64,000 nucleotides of DNA, taken from Photobacterium sp. GB-56 (GTDB lineage: Bacteria; Pseudomonadota; Gammaproteobacteria; Enterobacterales; Vibrionaceae). The translations under genes were made by a program, and so were the position numbers. This document shows positions 53,577 to 64,000 of this stretch, one piece after another. Positions within the stretch are counted from its first letter, which is position 1; each line of letters starts with the position of its first letter. Under the pieces are notes generated by a model that ran no database searches, was not told where the DNA came from, and worked only from the letters and a program-made list of their open reading frames with translations. Location: assembly GCF_003026105.1 (NCBI RefSeq), contig NZ_PYNW01000009.1, forward strand, positions 1 through 64,000. Direction: 5' to 3'.

Positions 53577-56309
53577 TTAATCAAGAGTACGCTGAATTTC
53601 AACAATTTCGTAAACTTCGATCTGATCACCAACGCGAACATCATTGTAGTTCTTAACGCCGATACCACATTCGTAGCCGTTCTTAACTTCGTTAACGTCA
53701 TCTTTAAAGCGACGTAGTGACTCAAGCTCACCTTCGTAGATTACTACGTTATCACGTAGAACACGGATAGGGTTGTTACGCTTGATAGTACCTTCAGTTA
53801 CCAAACAACCAGCGATTGCGCCAATCTTAGGTGACTTAAATACGTCACGAACTTCAGCAAGACCAATGATCTCTTGCTTGAATTCAGGAGCAAGCATACC
53901 GCCCATTGCCGCTTTAACTTCGTCAATTAGCTGGTAAATGATTGAGTAGTAACGTAAGTCTAGGTTTTCATTTTCGATAGTACGACGCGCAGACGCATCA
54001 GCACGAACGTTGAAACCAAGCACGATAGCGTTAGAAGCTGCTGCAAGTACTGCGTCAGTTTCAGTAATACCACCAACACCAGAACCTACGATATTCACTT
54101 TAACTTCATCAGTAGAAAGTTTACGTAGAGAATCTGCGATAGCTTCTACAGAACCTTGAACGTCAGCCTTAAGCACAACGTTAAGCTCTGCAACTTCACC
54201 AGCTGTCATGTTAGAGAACATGTTCTCTAGTTTCGCTTTCTGCTGGCGAGCTAGTTTAACATCACGGAATTTACCTTGACGGTAAAGTGCAACTTCACGT
54301 GCTTTACGCTCGTCACGTACAACAGTCGCTTCGTCACCAGATGCTGGTACGCCTGAAAGACCTAAGATCTCTACAGGGATAGATGGACCCGCTTCTTCGA
54401 TTTCTTGACCTAGTTCGTTACGCATCGCACGAACACGACCGTACTCTAAGCCACAAAGAACGATATCGCCCTTATGAAGCGTACCTTCTTGAACAAGAAC
54501 AGTCGCTACAGGACCACGGCCTTTATCAAGACGTGATTCTACAACCACACCTTTAGCCATGCCTTCAGAGGCTGCTGTTAGTTCAAGTACTTCAGACTGA
54601 AGTAGAATAGCTTCTAGTAAGCCTTCGATGTTTGTACCCTGTTTCGCAGAGATGTGAACAAACATGTTCTCACCGCCCCACTCCTCAGGAATAACGTCGT
54701 ATTGAGCAAGCTCGTTTTTAACGTTATCTGGGTTAGCATCTTCTTTATCGATCTTGTTTACCGCAACGATCAAAGGAACACCTGCCGCTTTCGCGTGCTG
54801 GATTGCTTCGATTGTTTGAGGCATCACACCATCGTCAGCTGCAACCACTAGTACAACGATATCTGTCGCTTGAGCACCACGAGCACGCATAGCTGTAAAC
54901 GCTGCGTGTCCAGGAGTATCAAGGAAAGTGATCATACCGTTGTCAGTTTCAACGTGGTATGCACCGATGTGCTGAGTAATACCACCGGCTTCGCCAGAAG
55001 CAACGTGCGCTTTACGGATGTAATCAAGTGTTGATGTTTTACCGTGGTCAACGTGACCCATGATAGTTACAACAGGCGCGCGAGAAACTTTTGCTAGGTC
55101 ATCTGCGTTACGATCAGAAAGCACTGACTCTTCAAGCTCGTTTTCTTTACGTAGAATAACTTTGTGACCCATTTCTTCAGCAACAAGTGCTGCTGTTTCT
55201 TGGTCGATAACTTGGTTGATAGTCGCCATAGCGCCCATCTTCATCATCACCTTGATAACTTCAACGCCTTTTACAGACATCTTGTTAGCAAGTTCAGAAA
55301 CAACTATTGTTTCGCCAATAACAACGTCTTGCTTAGCAACTTGCGCTGTTTTGTCGAAGCCATGTTGCATTGAGCTTGGCTTGTTCATTTGAGGTTTACC
55401 GCGACCACGTTGGTTACGGCCACCACGGCCACCGCGCTCATCTTGCTTAGCAGCTGGCTTTTTCTTCTTACGACGGCGAGAAGTTTCTTCTTTGCGGTCT
55501 TGTTCATCTTCCGCAGCACGTGCGTAAGTTGATGTCGTTGTATGGTAATCAGATTTTTCCATACTTACGTTTTGATCAGGTTTTACCCCGTTCTTTTCAT
55601 TCTGTTCTGCCATCTTGCGAGCCTCTTCTAGCTGGCGCTGACTTTCTTCTTCGGCTTTTCGCTTGGCTTCCTCTTCCAGACGACGCTGTAGTGCCTCAGC
55701 ATCTAGTTTAGCCTGTTTGTCAGCAACAGCGCGTAAAGCTTTCTCTTCAGCTTTACGCTTTTCCTGTTTGGTACGATTCGCCTTTTCCTCTGCGTCTCGC
55801 TTTGCTTTTTCTTCCGCTTCTCGTTTTGCAGATTCTTCTGCTTTACTCTGCTCTTCTTTGGCACGCTTAGCTGCTACTTCAGCTTCACGTTTTGCAGCTT
55901 CTTCCGCTGCTTTTTTGGCAATAGCTTCCGCTTCACGTTTTGCGGCTTCTTCGGCTTCACGCTTCACAGCTTCTTCCGCTGCGCGTTGTTCCTCTTCCAA
56001 AGCTGAACGTTTTACGTAAGTGCGCTTTTTACGCACTTCAACTTGAACATTTTTGTTCTTGCCGCCGCTACCAGACACGCTCAGCGTACTGCGTGTCTTA
56101 CGTTGCAAAGTAAGACGATTTGGAGCGCCGTCAGTATTGCTGTTACCTCCATGCTCTTTTTGGAGATGGTTAAGTAACGCCTGCTTTTCGGTTTGGCTTA
56201 CATTTTCATCAGCTTTCTTAGCAATACCTGCCTCTGAGAGCTGTTGAAGTAAACGGTCAATTGGCGTACCAATTTCTTCCGCCAATGTTTTAACGGTAAC
56301 CTCTGACAT
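53577..56309 (-). CDS. infB: Translation initiation factor IF-2
   Basis: GTPase that delivers fMet-tRNA to the 30S P site. I chose ATG 56309 ([14 protein letters not shown]), which follows GGAGGAGC, giving 910 residues; an in-frame start at 56360 has no ribosome site. N-terminal IF2N domain, then a highly charged Lys/Glu/Ala-rich linker (about 90-260) with coiled-coil heptads, then a second IF2N region, and the G domain [15 protein letters not shown] near 400-415 with DTPGHAAF and NKIDKED. It is the largest gene of the nusA operon. The linker is Vibrionaceae-like in length. Confidence 0.97.
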   Translation of the reverse strand: MSEVTVKTLAEEIGTPIDRLLQQLSEAGIAKKADENVSQTEKQALLNHLQKEHGGNSNTDGAPNRLTLQRKTRSTLSVSGSGGKNKNVQVEVRKKRTYVKRSALEEEQRAAEEAVKREAEEAAKREAEAIAKKAAEEAAKREAEVAAKRAKEEQSKAEESAKREAEEKAKRDAEEKANRTKQEKRKAEEKALRAVADKQAKLDAEALQRRLEEEAKRKAEEESQRQLEEARKMAEQNEKNGVKPDQNVSMEKSDYHTTTSTYARAAEDEQDRKEETSRRRKKKKPAAKQDERGGRGGRNQRGRGKPQMNKPSSMQHGFDKTAQVAKQDVVIGETIVVSELANKMSVKGVEVIKVMMKMGAMATINQVIDQETAALVAEEMGHKVILRKENELEESVLSDRNADDLAKVSRAPVVTIMGHVDHGKTSTLDYIRKAHVASGEAGGITQHIGAYHVETDNGMITFLDTPGHAAFTAMRARGAQATDIVVLVVAADDGVMPQTIEAIQHAKAAGVPLIVAVNKIDKEDANPDNVKNELAQYDVIPEEWGGENMFVHISAKQGTNIEGLLEAILLQSEVLELTAASEGMAKGVVVESRLDKGRGPVATVLVQEGTLHKGDIVLCGLEYGRVRAMRNELGQEIEEAGPSIPVEILGLSGVPASGDEATVVRDERKAREVALYRQGKFRDVKLARQQKAKLENMFSNMTAGEVAELNVVLKADVQGSVEAIADSLRKLSTDEVKVNIVGSGVGGITETDAVLAAASNAIVLGFNVRADASARRTIENENLDLRYYSIIYQLIDEVKAAMGGMLAPEFKQEIIGLAEVRDVFKSPKIGAIAGCLVTEGTIKRNNPIRVLRDNVVIYEGELESLRRFKDDVNEVKNGYECGIGVKNYNDVRVGDQIEVYEIVEIQRTLD

Positions 56310-56335
56310 AATGCTCCTCCCTTGCTTTATATTGA

Positions 56336-57823
56336 TTACGCTTCGTCGCTGAACCAGCAAATATTACGTGCAGCCATAATTAGCTCACCCGCTTTTGCAT
56401 CGTCCACGCCTTCGATATCGGTCAAGTCATCAGTTCCCTGATCAGCAAGATCCTCAAGCGTACAAATACCTTTTGCTGCTAGTTTAAATGCTAACTCGCG
56501 CTCAAGGCCTTCAAGACCTAATAGGTCTTCAGCTGGCTCAGCACCGTCAAGCGATTCTTCTTTAGCAAGCGCAAGTGTCGTTAATGCAGCTTTTGCACGA
56601 CTACGTAGTTGATCGATAGTCTCTTCATCAAGACCATCAACATCCATTAGCTCACTTACTGGAACGTAAGCAATTTCTTCTAATGTAGTGAAACCTTCTT
56701 CAACCAATACCGTTGCGAATTCTTCATCAATATCTAGGTGCTTAGTAAACACTTCAATTGACTCTTTCGCTTCTTCTTGGTGCTTCTTCTGAAGATCTTC
56801 AACCGTCATTACGTTTAGTTCCCAACCAGTAAGTTGAGAAGCCAGACGCACGTTCTGACCACTACGACCAATCGCTTGTGCTAAATTATCTTTCTGCACT
56901 GCGATATCCATCGTATGGTTATCTTCATCAACAATGATTGAATCAACTTCAGCCGGAGCCATCGCATTGATCACGTATTGCGCTGGATTCTCATCCCAAA
57001 GCACGATATCAATACGCTCGCCGCCAAGCTCACCAGAAACCGCTTGAACACGTGCACCACGCATACCAACACACGCACCCACTGGGTCAATACGTTTATC
57101 GTTAGTTTTTACTGCAATTTTTGCACGTGAACCAGGATCGCGAGCAGCGCCCATTAGTTCAATAAGCTCTTCGCCCATTTCTGGCACTTCAATACGGAAT
57201 AGCTCAGAAAGCATTTCTGGCTTAGAACGTGTCATGAATAACTGGAAGCCACGCGCTTCTGGCGCAACTTTGTATAGCAGACCACGTACACGGTCACCCG
57301 GACGGAAGTTTTCACGTGGAAGCTGATCATCACGCTGGATAACAGCTTCAGCATTATTACCAAGATCGATAATAACCGCATCACGGTTTACTTTTTTAAC
57401 GATACCAGTGATTAACTCACCTTCATTATCGATAAATTGCTCAACAATTTGAGCGCGCTCAGCTTCACGTACTTTTTGTACGATAACTTGTTTTGCAGTT
57501 TGTGTCGTAATACGGTCAAACGTTACCGATTCAATATCATCTTCAACGTAATCGCCAGCAACAATTGTTGGATCTTCAAACTGTGCCGCTTCAAGAGTAA
57601 TCTCAAGCGTTGGCTGAGTCACTTCTTCTACCGCTTTCCAGCGACGGAAAGTTTCAAACTCACCAGTTTTACGATCAATTGCAACACGTACATCAATTTC
57701 TGCTTCATGTTTCTTTTTCGTTGCCGTTGCAAGTGCGATTTCTAATGCTTCAAAAATACGCTCACGAGGAACAGCTTTTTCGTTGGATACCGCTTCTACG
57801 ACAGCCAAGATTTCTTTGTTCAT
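56336..57823 (-). CDS. nusA: Transcription elongation/termination factor NusA
   Basis: Binds RNA polymerase and controls pausing, termination and antitermination. N-terminal domain, S1 domain ([20 protein letters not shown] near 137), two KH domains ([44 protein letters not shown], shown in parts), and two acidic helical repeats at the C-terminus ([25 protein letters not shown]). 495 residues, as in Escherichia coli. It starts 22 bases past the rimP stop. Confidence 0.97.
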   Translation of the reverse strand: MNKEILAVVEAVSNEKAVPRERIFEALEIALATATKKKHEAEIDVRVAIDRKTGEFETFRRWKAVEEVTQPTLEITLEAAQFEDPTIVAGDYVEDDIESVTFDRITTQTAKQVIVQKVREAERAQIVEQFIDNEGELITGIVKKVNRDAVIIDLGNNAEAVIQRDDQLPRENFRPGDRVRGLLYKVAPEARGFQLFMTRSKPEMLSELFRIEVPEMGEELIELMGAARDPGSRAKIAVKTNDKRIDPVGACVGMRGARVQAVSGELGGERIDIVLWDENPAQYVINAMAPAEVDSIIVDEDNHTMDIAVQKDNLAQAIGRSGQNVRLASQLTGWELNVMTVEDLQKKHQEEAKESIEVFTKHLDIDEEFATVLVEEGFTTLEEIAYVPVSELMDVDGLDEETIDQLRSRAKAALTTLALAKEESLDGAEPAEDLLGLEGLERELAFKLAAKGICTLEDLADQGTDDLTDIEGVDDAKAGELIMAARNICWFSDEA

Positions 57824-57845
57824 TTCTAATGCCCCAATTTAGCGG

Positions 57846-58301
57846 TTAGAATTTTGGAACCAGGTTGGCCTTAGAGATATTGCTCAGTGCAAAGGACTCT
57901 TCATTGCCATCTACTTTAAGTGTGATCAATTCGCCTTCAACTGCGACAATGTCACCTTTCCACTTACGACGGTTACCCATCGCCATTTTTAACACTATGT
58001 TAGCTTCGTGGCCAACAAACTGTTGATAATGTGCTGCTTTGAATAGTGGTCTTTCCAATCCAGGGGAAGATACTTCCAAGTTATAAGCAACAGTAATTGG
58101 ATCTTCAACATCCATTACGGCACTTATTTGGCGACTAACTTCTGCGCAATCATCAACATTGATACCATTTTCATGGTCAATAAATACGCGAAGTGTGGAG
58201 TGCTCACCAGCACGAATGAACTCTAAACCTACCAGTTCATAGCCTAAAGCTAATACTGATGGTTCAAGCATTTCGGTTAATTGTGTCTCTAAAGCTGTCA
58301 A
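57846..58301 (-). CDS. rimP: Ribosome maturation factor RimP
   Basis: Needed for 30S subunit assembly, acting with ribosomal protein S19. 151 residues: [21 protein letters not shown] at the N-terminus (shown in part), then [19 protein letters not shown] and [15 protein letters not shown], the family signature. It heads the nusA operon, downstream of tRNA-fMet and two intrinsic terminator-like hairpins. Confidence 0.96.
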   Translation of the reverse strand: MTALETQLTEMLEPSVLALGYELVGLEFIRAGEHSTLRVFIDHENGINVDDCAEVSRQISAVMDVEDPITVAYNLEVSSPGLERPLFKAAHYQQFVGHEANIVLKMAMGNRRKWKGDIVAVEGELITLKVDGNEESFALSNISKANLVPKF

Positions 58302-58317
58302 AACAACCCCCCTGGAA

Positions 58318-58339
58318 ACAAAAAAAGGGCATAAAGCCC
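58318..58339 (-). terminator. Terminator-like hairpin before rimP
   Basis: GGGC-TTTAT-GCCC followed on the minus strand by seven T, 20-odd bases before the rimP start. Its position suggests attenuation of the nusA operon or termination of the tRNA transcript. Confidence 0.6.
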
Positions 58340-58372
58340 AGTAGATACCTGAATGGTCATGTTTCAGATAAT

Positions 58373-58399
58373 AAAAAACCCCGAATTACGGGGTTTTTT
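58373..58399 (-). terminator. Strong terminator between tRNA-fMet and rimP
   Basis: AAAAAACCCCG pairs perfectly with CGGGGTTTTTT around a 5-base loop. It follows the tRNA pair and precedes rimP. Confidence 0.88.
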
Positions 58400-58489
58400 A
58401 TTACTGGACCCTGATTACCGAGACTCTATAAATCTGCCTCAGTAAGAAAACAAACATTCGTATTTAAGAATAGTTTATTTTCAGGAAAG

Positions 58490-58566
<77 letters not shown>

Positions 58567-58622
58567 TCCGAATTCTAACGATTATATCGTTCGGGCGTTA
58601 CTTTTTCAAGTAACCAGTATAA

Positions 58623-58707
58623 TGGTGCCGAGAAGGGGACTTGAACCCCTACACCTTGCGGCACTAGCACCTCATGCTAGCGTGTCTACCAATTTCACCA
58701 TCTCGGC
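58623..58707 (-). tRNA. tRNA-Leu (GAG)
   Basis: 85 bases on the minus strand, GCCGAGA at the 5' end and TCTCGGCACCA at the 3' end. The anticodon loop is ATGAGGT, anticodon GAG. The long variable arm (TGCCGCAAGGTGT) is typical of tRNA-Leu. Just after secG, as leuU is in Escherichia coli. Confidence 0.95.
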
Positions 58708-58718
58708 TAAATCTTTAA

Positions 58719-59060
58719 TTACTGAGGGATCTCATCAGTTGATGGCGCCTTCTCAGTTTTTGTTTTTTCAACAACAGGTTGTGTTGTCGCTGGTGCAGTT
58801 AGGTTATCCCAACTACTTCCCTCTGTTGCTTGTTTTGCACTCATGTTGCCAAGAACAAGGCTGATAACAAAGAAAATTGCAGCCAAAACTGTTGTCATTC
58901 GGGTTAAAAAGTTACCGGAACCGCTAGAGCCAAACAATGTGCCTGATGCTCCAGCCCCAAATGAGGCTCCCATATCTGCGCCTTTACCTTGCTGAACCAA
59001 AACTAGGCCAATCACACCAAGCGCGGCGACAAGATAAATCACAAGTAGAATTTCGTACAT
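58719..59060 (-). CDS. secG: Preprotein translocase subunit SecG
   Basis: Small inner-membrane subunit that assists SecYE in protein export. Two membrane segments (MYEILLVIYLVAALGVIGLVLVQQ and FLTRMTTVLAAIFFVISLVLGN, shown in part) with the conserved GKGADMGASFGAGASGTLFGSSGSGNF loop between them (in part). I chose ATG 59060, preceded by AGGTGGA, giving 113 residues; a GTG three codons earlier overlaps that ribosome site. It precedes tRNA-Leu in the same transcript direction. Confidence 0.95.
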   Translation of the reverse strand: MYEILLVIYLVAALGVIGLVLVQQGKGADMGASFGAGASGTLFGSSGSGNFLTRMTTVLAAIFFVISLVLGNMSAKQATEGSSWDNLTAPATTQPVVEKTKTEKAPSTDEIPQ

Positions 59061-59323
59061 GGCTTCCACCTATGGTTAAATTGCTATGCCAGCTTTGCTC
59101 TAGGCAGGGCCAGCGCACTCCATCTTCCAAGGAGCGACTGAATACTAGCGAAACCCTATCGTAGTGACAAGTAATATTTGATGAAAAATGCTTTACACCA
59201 CACCACTTGCACAACATTTAGCCAAAACGAAGTCGACATAAAAATATAGGCAGAGTATCACGCTACCCTGCCTTCTTGTTTGTGCGATAAAATTCGTAAT
59301 TGAAATTTATCGCAAAATGCAAA

Positions 59324-60661
59324 TTAACAGTTTTCTTTTACTGCTTTTGCAATATCAAGAGCATATTGCTGAACATCAGCCGCATCTTGTCCTTCAACCA
59401 TAACACGAATTAATGGCTCAGTGCCTGACTTACGTAACAATACGCGACCATTATCACCTAACTTTTCTTCAACTAATTTAGTTGCAGTAATAACTTCATC
59501 AGACTTTAATGGATCAGAAGTCCCTTTGAAACGTACATTCTCAAGTACTTGAGGGAACATAACCATACCATCACAAAGCTCTTTTAAGCTCATCTTACTT
59601 GCAACGATTGATGCCATTACTTGAAGACCTGCAACAATACCATCGCCTGTTGTCACTTTATCAAGCAAAATGACATGACCAGAGTTCTCTGCACCAATCA
59701 ACCAATCTTGCTTCTGCAGCTCTTCCATTACATAACGATCGCCTACTTTTGCGCGAACAAATGGAATGCCTAAATTCTTAAGAGCAACTTCCATGCCCAT
59801 ATTTGTCATTAATGTACCAACAACGCCCCCTTTTAGTTCGCCACGACGTAATGCATCACGAGCAATAATGTAGGCTATTTGGTCACCATCAACTTTATTA
59901 CCTAACTCATCAACCATGATCACACGATCGCCATCACCATCCAATGCAATACCAAAGTCCGCTTTTTCTTCAAGTACCTTAGCCTGAAGCGCAGCAACAT
60001 CCGTTGCTCCTACTTTATCGTTAATGTTCACACCATTAGGCTCACAACCGATAGCAATCACTTCGGCCCCTAACTCTGAAAATACTTTGGGTGCAATGTG
60101 ATAAGTTGCACCATGAGCACAATCAACAACAACCTTAAAACCTTCAAGGCTTAAATGTGTTGGAAAAGTCCCTTTACAAAATTCAATGTAGCGTCCAGCT
60201 GCATCATCGATACGATAAGCTTTACCAAGCAATGCTGATTCAACACAGGTTAATGGTTTTTCCATTTCAGCTTCAATTGCAAGTTCAATATCATCCGGTA
60301 ATTTAGTACCTTGAGCTGAAAAGAATTTAATACCATTATCATAATAAGGATTGTGAGAAGCGGAAATAACAATACCAGCTTCTGCTCGGAACGTACGAGT
60401 GAGATAAGCAACTGCTGGTGTTGGCATTGGTCCAGTGAATGCGGCCTTTAAACCAGCTGCAGCTAGGCCTGCTTCTAAAGCTGACTCCAACATATAGCCA
60501 GAGATACGGGTATCTTTACCAATTAAGACTTTTTTTGTCCCCGTTTGTGATAATACGCGGCCAGCAGCCCACCCTAACTTCATTACAAAGTCTGGTGTAA
60601 TTGGTGCTTCACCGACTAAACCACGAATACCATCAGTACCAAAGAACTTACGTTCAGACAT
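59324..60661 (-). CDS. glmM: Phosphoglucosamine mutase
   Basis: Converts glucosamine-6-phosphate to glucosamine-1-phosphate for UDP-GlcNAc and so cell-wall and LPS synthesis. Active-site Ser in [19 protein letters not shown] near residue 103, metal loop [11 protein letters not shown] near 242, and the sugar-binding and phosphate loops ([18 protein letters not shown]). 445 residues, as in Escherichia coli. Between folP and secG with 66 and 263 bases of spacing. Confidence 0.97.
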   Translation of the reverse strand: MSERKFFGTDGIRGLVGEAPITPDFVMKLGWAAGRVLSQTGTKKVLIGKDTRISGYMLESALEAGLAAAGLKAAFTGPMPTPAVAYLTRTFRAEAGIVISASHNPYYDNGIKFFSAQGTKLPDDIELAIEAEMEKPLTCVESALLGKAYRIDDAAGRYIEFCKGTFPTHLSLEGFKVVVDCAHGATYHIAPKVFSELGAEVIAIGCEPNGVNINDKVGATDVAALQAKVLEEKADFGIALDGDGDRVIMVDELGNKVDGDQIAYIIARDALRRGELKGGVVGTLMTNMGMEVALKNLGIPFVRAKVGDRYVMEELQKQDWLIGAENSGHVILLDKVTTGDGIVAGLQVMASIVASKMSLKELCDGMVMFPQVLENVRFKGTSDPLKSDEVITATKLVEEKLGDNGRVLLRKSGTEPLIRVMVEGQDAADVQQYALDIAKAVKENC

Positions 60662-60727
60662 GTTTTGCTCCTAGCTATATTGAATACTTCAGTGACGAAC
60701 AAATTAATGACACATCACAATTCACTT

Positions 60728-61561
60728 TTATTTCGATTGTTGCAGTACCATATTATAAATTTTCATGACTTCAGCTGTTTCTCTAGCATCATGAACTCGA
60801 ATAATATGCGCACCTTTCATTGCTGCAATGGTAGCACAAGCTAAACTTCCCGCGAGACATTCAGCAGGTGGCTTACCTAATAAATTGAATATCATTGATT
60901 TACGTGACATCCCGGCTAATACAGGTAAACCAAATTGATGAAATTGTTCAAATTTCGCTAACATTTGATAATTATGTTCAAGCGTTTTACCAAACCCAAA
61001 ACCAGGATCTAGGATCAACTGCTGACGTGAAATTCCAACATTTTCACACGCTGAAATTCGCTCACTCAGAAAATCAGAAACATCCTGAATAAGATGATTA
61101 TAATTCGGTTGGTGCTGCATTGTACGAGGCTGGCCTTGCATATGCATCAAGCAAATCGGCACATTGGCTTTTGCGGCAACCTCTAATGCATTAGGCTCTT
61201 GCAACGCACGTACATCATTAATCAGATCGGCCCCTGCATTTACCGCCTCTTTCATGACCTGAGCTTTACTGGTATCAATTGAAATCCAACAATCAAAACG
61301 TTGACGAATAGCTTCAATGATCGGTACCACGCGATCTAACTCTTCACTAAGTGCCACCTCTTTAGCACCAGGTCGCGTTGATTCACCACCGATATCAATA
61401 ATGGATGTGCCAGCTTGCAGCATGCTTTCCACATGATTGAGCGCATAATCAATACGATTAAACTTTCCACCATCAGAAAATGAATCTGGCGTAACATTTA
61501 AAATTCCCATGACCTGTGGGGTAGATAGTTCTAAATTTTTATTACGACTGGTTAACTGCAT
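60728..61561 (-). CDS. folP: Dihydropteroate synthase
   Basis: Folate pathway enzyme joining p-aminobenzoate to the pterin; sulfonamide target. TIM-barrel motifs: MGILNVTPDSFSDGG near residue 18, DIGGESTRPGA near 57, DPGFGFGKT near 185, and SRKSMI near 219. 277 residues. It lies after ftsH, separated by a terminator, the same ftsH-folP-glmM order as in other Gammaproteobacteria. Confidence 0.97.
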   Translation of the reverse strand: MQLTSRNKNLELSTPQVMGILNVTPDSFSDGGKFNRIDYALNHVESMLQAGTSIIDIGGESTRPGAKEVALSEELDRVVPIIEAIRQRFDCWISIDTSKAQVMKEAVNAGADLINDVRALQEPNALEVAAKANVPICLMHMQGQPRTMQHQPNYNHLIQDVSDFLSERISACENVGISRQQLILDPGFGFGKTLEHNYQMLAKFEQFHQFGLPVLAGMSRKSMIFNLLGKPPAECLAGSLACATIAAMKGAHIIRVHDARETAEVMKIYNMVLQQSK

Positions 61562-61586
61562 CTGCTATTCCATTTTATTAAGATAA

Positions 61587-61615
61587 AAAAAACCCTGACC
61601 GAGGCCAGGGTTTTT
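61587..61615 (-). terminator. Terminator of ftsH
   Basis: AAAAACCCTG pairs with CAGGGTTTTT, with additional inner pairing, and is followed by T-rich sequence on the minus strand. Confidence 0.85.
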
Positions 61616-61628
61616 ATTCAACGCTAAA

Positions 61629-63584
61629 TTAAGCCTGAGGTTTTGTATCGGTATCGTCTTCTTTCGTCAACGCATCAATACCATCGCCAATTGGCTCATC
61701 AGGTGCTAATTCAGTTTCAGGTGCTTCTTTACCTGATGGTTTCATTGTATCGTCATTATCCGACCAACCTTTCGGTGCACGGATTTCTGCTTTACGTTCC
61801 ATCAAGTCATCAATCTGACCTGCGTCAATAGTTTCATATTTCATCAATGCATCTTTCATTGCATGCATGATATCCATATTATCAACTAGAATTTGACGAG
61901 CACGTTGATAGTTACGATCAATTAAGGTGCGAACTTCAGTATCAATCAGTTTTGCAGTGTCATCAGACATATGCTTACTTTGTGTAACTGAACGACCAAG
62001 GAAGACTTCCCCTTCATCTTCAGCATAAAGTAATGGACCTAACTTCTCAGAGAAGCCCCACTGAGTCACCATCTTACGTGCAATATCAGTTGCGCGTTCA
62101 ATGTCATTTGATGCACCTGTTGATACTTTATCTACGCCGTAAATCAATTCTTCAGCTAAACGACCACCGTAAAGACTTGAGATCATTGACTCCAAGAACT
62201 CACGAGAGTGACTTACACGATCTTGCTCGGGTAAGTACATCGTTACACCTAGCGCACGACCACGTGGAATAATCGATACTTTATATACAGGATCATGATC
62301 CGGTACTAAACGACCAATAATTGCGTGACCTGCTTCGTGATACGCAGTTGATTCTTTTTGATCTTCAGACATAACCATTGATTTACGCTCTGCGCCCATC
62401 ATGATCTTATCTTTCGCTAATTCGAACTCAACCATCGAAACAGTACGCTTGTTACCACGGGCAGCAAATAATGCCGCTTCGTTAACAAGGTTTGCTAAAT
62501 CAGCACCAGAGAAACCTGGTGTACCACGAGCAATCAATGATGGATTTACATCACCATCTAGTGGCACTTTACGCATGTGAACTTTAAGGATCTGCTCACG
62601 ACCGCGTACATCAGGAAGACCTACCACTACTTGACGGTCAAAACGACCAGGACGCAGTAATGCTGGGTCTAGTACGTCGGGACGGTTCGTTGCAGCAATA
62701 ACGATAATACCCTCATTGCCTTCGAAACCATCCATCTCAACTAGCATCTGGTTCAGTGTTTGTTCACGCTCATCGTGACCACCACCTACACCAGCACCAC
62801 GTTGACGACCTACCGCATCGATTTCATCGATAAAGATGATACAAGGCGCAGCCTTTTTTGCTTGTTCGAACATGTCACGCACACGAGATGCACCAACACC
62901 AACAAACATTTCAACAAAGTCAGAACCAGAAATAGTAAAGAACGGTACTTTCGCCTCACCTGCAATCGCTTTTGCAAGTAACGTTTTACCTGTACCAGGA
63001 GGACCAACCATCAACACACCTGTTGGGATTTTACCACCTAGCTTTTGGAAACGGCTTGGATCACGTAAGTAATCAACCAGTTCTTTAACGTCTTCTTTCG
63101 CTTCATCACAACCAGCCACATCGGCGAACGTTGTTTTGATTTGGTCTTCGCTCATCATACGCGCTTTAGATTTACCGAACGACATGGCACCTTTGCCACC
63201 ACCGCCCTGCATCTGACGCATAAAGAATATCCAAACACCAATTAATAGAAGCATTGGGAACCACGAAATGAAGATTGAAGCCAATAGGCTAGGCTCTTCA
63301 GGTGGTGTACCAGAAACAGCTACGTTAGCGTTAATTAGATCGTCTAACAGCTTAGGATCATTAGCGACAGGTAAGTATGTTACATAGCTCGCATTATCAC
63401 GTTTGGTTACAGTGATTTCACGATCATTGAATCGCACTTCCTTTATCTGATCCTGACCGATTTGACGGACAAATGTCGTATAGTCTACTTGACCACTTGC
63501 TTTACTACTGTTGGTTCCAAAGCTTTGGAATACAGACATAAGAACAACGGCAATGACTAACCATAAAATCAAGTTTTTTGCCAT
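61629..63584 (-). CDS. ftsH: ATP-dependent zinc metalloprotease FtsH
   Basis: Inner-membrane AAA+ protease degrading membrane and short-lived cytoplasmic proteins (LpxC, sigma-32 in Escherichia coli). I chose ATG 63584 ([20 protein letters not shown]), preceded by GAGTGAC, giving 651 residues; an in-frame start at 63671 lies in the rlmE gene. Two membrane segments, Walker [11 protein letters not shown] near 195, Walker [31 protein letters not shown] (in part), zinc site HEAGH near 418. It is cotranscribed with rlmE upstream. Confidence 0.97.
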   Translation of the reverse strand: MAKNLILWLVIAVVLMSVFQSFGTNSSKASGQVDYTTFVRQIGQDQIKEVRFNDREITVTKRDNASYVTYLPVANDPKLLDDLINANVAVSGTPPEEPSLLASIFISWFPMLLLIGVWIFFMRQMQGGGGKGAMSFGKSKARMMSEDQIKTTFADVAGCDEAKEDVKELVDYLRDPSRFQKLGGKIPTGVLMVGPPGTGKTLLAKAIAGEAKVPFFTISGSDFVEMFVGVGASRVRDMFEQAKKAAPCIIFIDEIDAVGRQRGAGVGGGHDEREQTLNQMLVEMDGFEGNEGIIVIAATNRPDVLDPALLRPGRFDRQVVVGLPDVRGREQILKVHMRKVPLDGDVNPSLIARGTPGFSGADLANLVNEAALFAARGNKRTVSMVEFELAKDKIMMGAERKSMVMSEDQKESTAYHEAGHAIIGRLVPDHDPVYKVSIIPRGRALGVTMYLPEQDRVSHSREFLESMISSLYGGRLAEELIYGVDKVSTGASNDIERATDIARKMVTQWGFSEKLGPLLYAEDEGEVFLGRSVTQSKHMSDDTAKLIDTEVRTLIDRNYQRARQILVDNMDIMHAMKDALMKYETIDAGQIDDLMERKAEIRAPKGWSDNDDTMKPSGKEAPETELAPDEPIGDGIDALTKEDDTDTKPQA

Positions 63585-63633
63585 GTCACTCAAGGTGTTA
63601 ACCTCGCGATAACTAAAAGATGAATGTAGATTA

Positions 63634-64000
63634 CTACAGTTTGTAACCTGTAGCCACAATATAGACTTCACGCGAGCGATCTCGCGAGGAATCTGGTTTA
63701 CGAATTTTAACCACTTTGAACATACTACGAATTTCAGCTAGATATTGGTCAAAGCCTTCGCCTTGGAAAACTTTTACCGTAAAACTGCCATTCGGCGCAA
63801 GTACTTGTCGACACATATCTAATGCAAGCTCAACAAGATACATCGCTCTCGGTTGGTCGGATGCAAGATTACCACTCATATTAGGTGCCATATCAGACAT
63901 CACCACGTCAACCATATCTGGTTGAATGCGGTCCAATAGTGCATCTAACACAGCCTCTTCTCGGAAATCACCTTGCAGGAAACTAACACCTGGAAGGGAA
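63634..64000 (-). CDS. rlmE: 23S rRNA 2'-O-ribose U2552 methyltransferase RlmE (5' part outside window)
   Basis: Methylates U2552 of 23S rRNA, a late step of 50S assembly. The visible C-terminal 122 codons read [46 protein letters not shown] (in part) with the catalytic Asp of the K-D-K-E tetrad, [18 protein letters not shown] (catalytic Lys), and [21 protein letters not shown] (in part, catalytic Glu). The start codon lies beyond base 64000. It precedes ftsH by 49 bases, the rlmE-ftsH operon of Escherichia coli. Confidence 0.95.
   Translation of the reverse strand, partial: SLPGVSFLQGDFREEAVLDALLDRIQPDMVDVVMSDMAPNMSGNLASDQPRAMYLVELALDMCRQVLAPNGSFTVKVFQGEGFDQYLAEIRSMFKVVKIRKPDSSRDRSREVYIVATGYKL

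Noticed and set aside
55700..56000. Short repeated DNA pattern resembling a repeat array
   Set aside because: It encodes the [13 protein letters not shown] coiled-coil linker of IF-2; units are irregular and coding, with no spacers, so not a CRISPR array or mobile repeat.
55663..56019. 118-codon plus-strand frame rich in Ser, Ala and Arg, antisense to infB
   Set aside because: It mirrors the repetitive Lys/Glu/Ala linker of IF-2; no ribosome site and no independent signal.

Overview
The window looks like a chromosomal segment of a Vibrionaceae bacterium, most likely Photobacterium or a close relative. The evidence is gene content and order: ubiT/ubiU/ubiV, a two-PilZ protein between radA and serB, a GGDEF-EAL gene beside the ubi cluster, and nupC beside deoCABD. 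Species cannot be fixed from the sequence alone.

Left end, 1-10,530: an accessory island. It opens with the 3' end of an IS3-type transposase and a broken tyrosine integrase. Next comes a leftward five-gene operon (9,932 to 1,018) for a MORC/MutL-like GHKL ATPase, a Z1-type helicase, a PD-(D/E)XK nuclease, an AIPR protein and a C5 cytosine methyltransferase. This is a predicted multi-subunit restriction-modification/phage-defence system. The methyltransferase appears to have its own promoter, with the -10 box inside an inverted repeat whose two arms are CCTGG and CCAGG. A truncated RadC-like gene closes the island.

10,530-19,060: variable genes around a core pair. There is a Gly-rich lipoprotein, ahpC and ahpF with a clear OxyR site upstream of ahpC, a large lipoprotein with a metzincin zinc site, and an XRE-type regulator.

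19,090-41,410: a conserved block matching the enterobacterial order yjjX-trpR-slt-ettA-(M23 peptidase)-radA-(PilZ)-serB-ytjB-deoD-deoB-deoA-deoC-(nupC)-yjjV-prfC-rimI-holD. It covers peptidoglycan turnover, translation factors, serine synthesis and nucleoside uptake and catabolism. The nupC promoter carries two CRP-like sites 52 bp apart, the arrangement known for CytR/CRP promoters. Where rsmC would be expected, opposite holD, only a 21-codon ORF with a strong ribosome site remains.

41,410-64,000: a second conserved block joined to the first at that point. It holds a glycerol-dehydrogenase-like gene, yhbS-ubiT, a RocS-like c-di-GMP enzyme, ubiU-ubiV (oxygen-independent ubiquinone synthesis) and nlpI. 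It then continues with the leftward transcription/translation cluster rlmE-ftsH-folP-glmM-secG-tRNA-Leu-tRNA-fMet-rimP-nusA-infB-rbfA-truB-rpsO-pnp. Strong hairpin terminators mark most gene ends. No rRNA gene or CRISPR array was seen.
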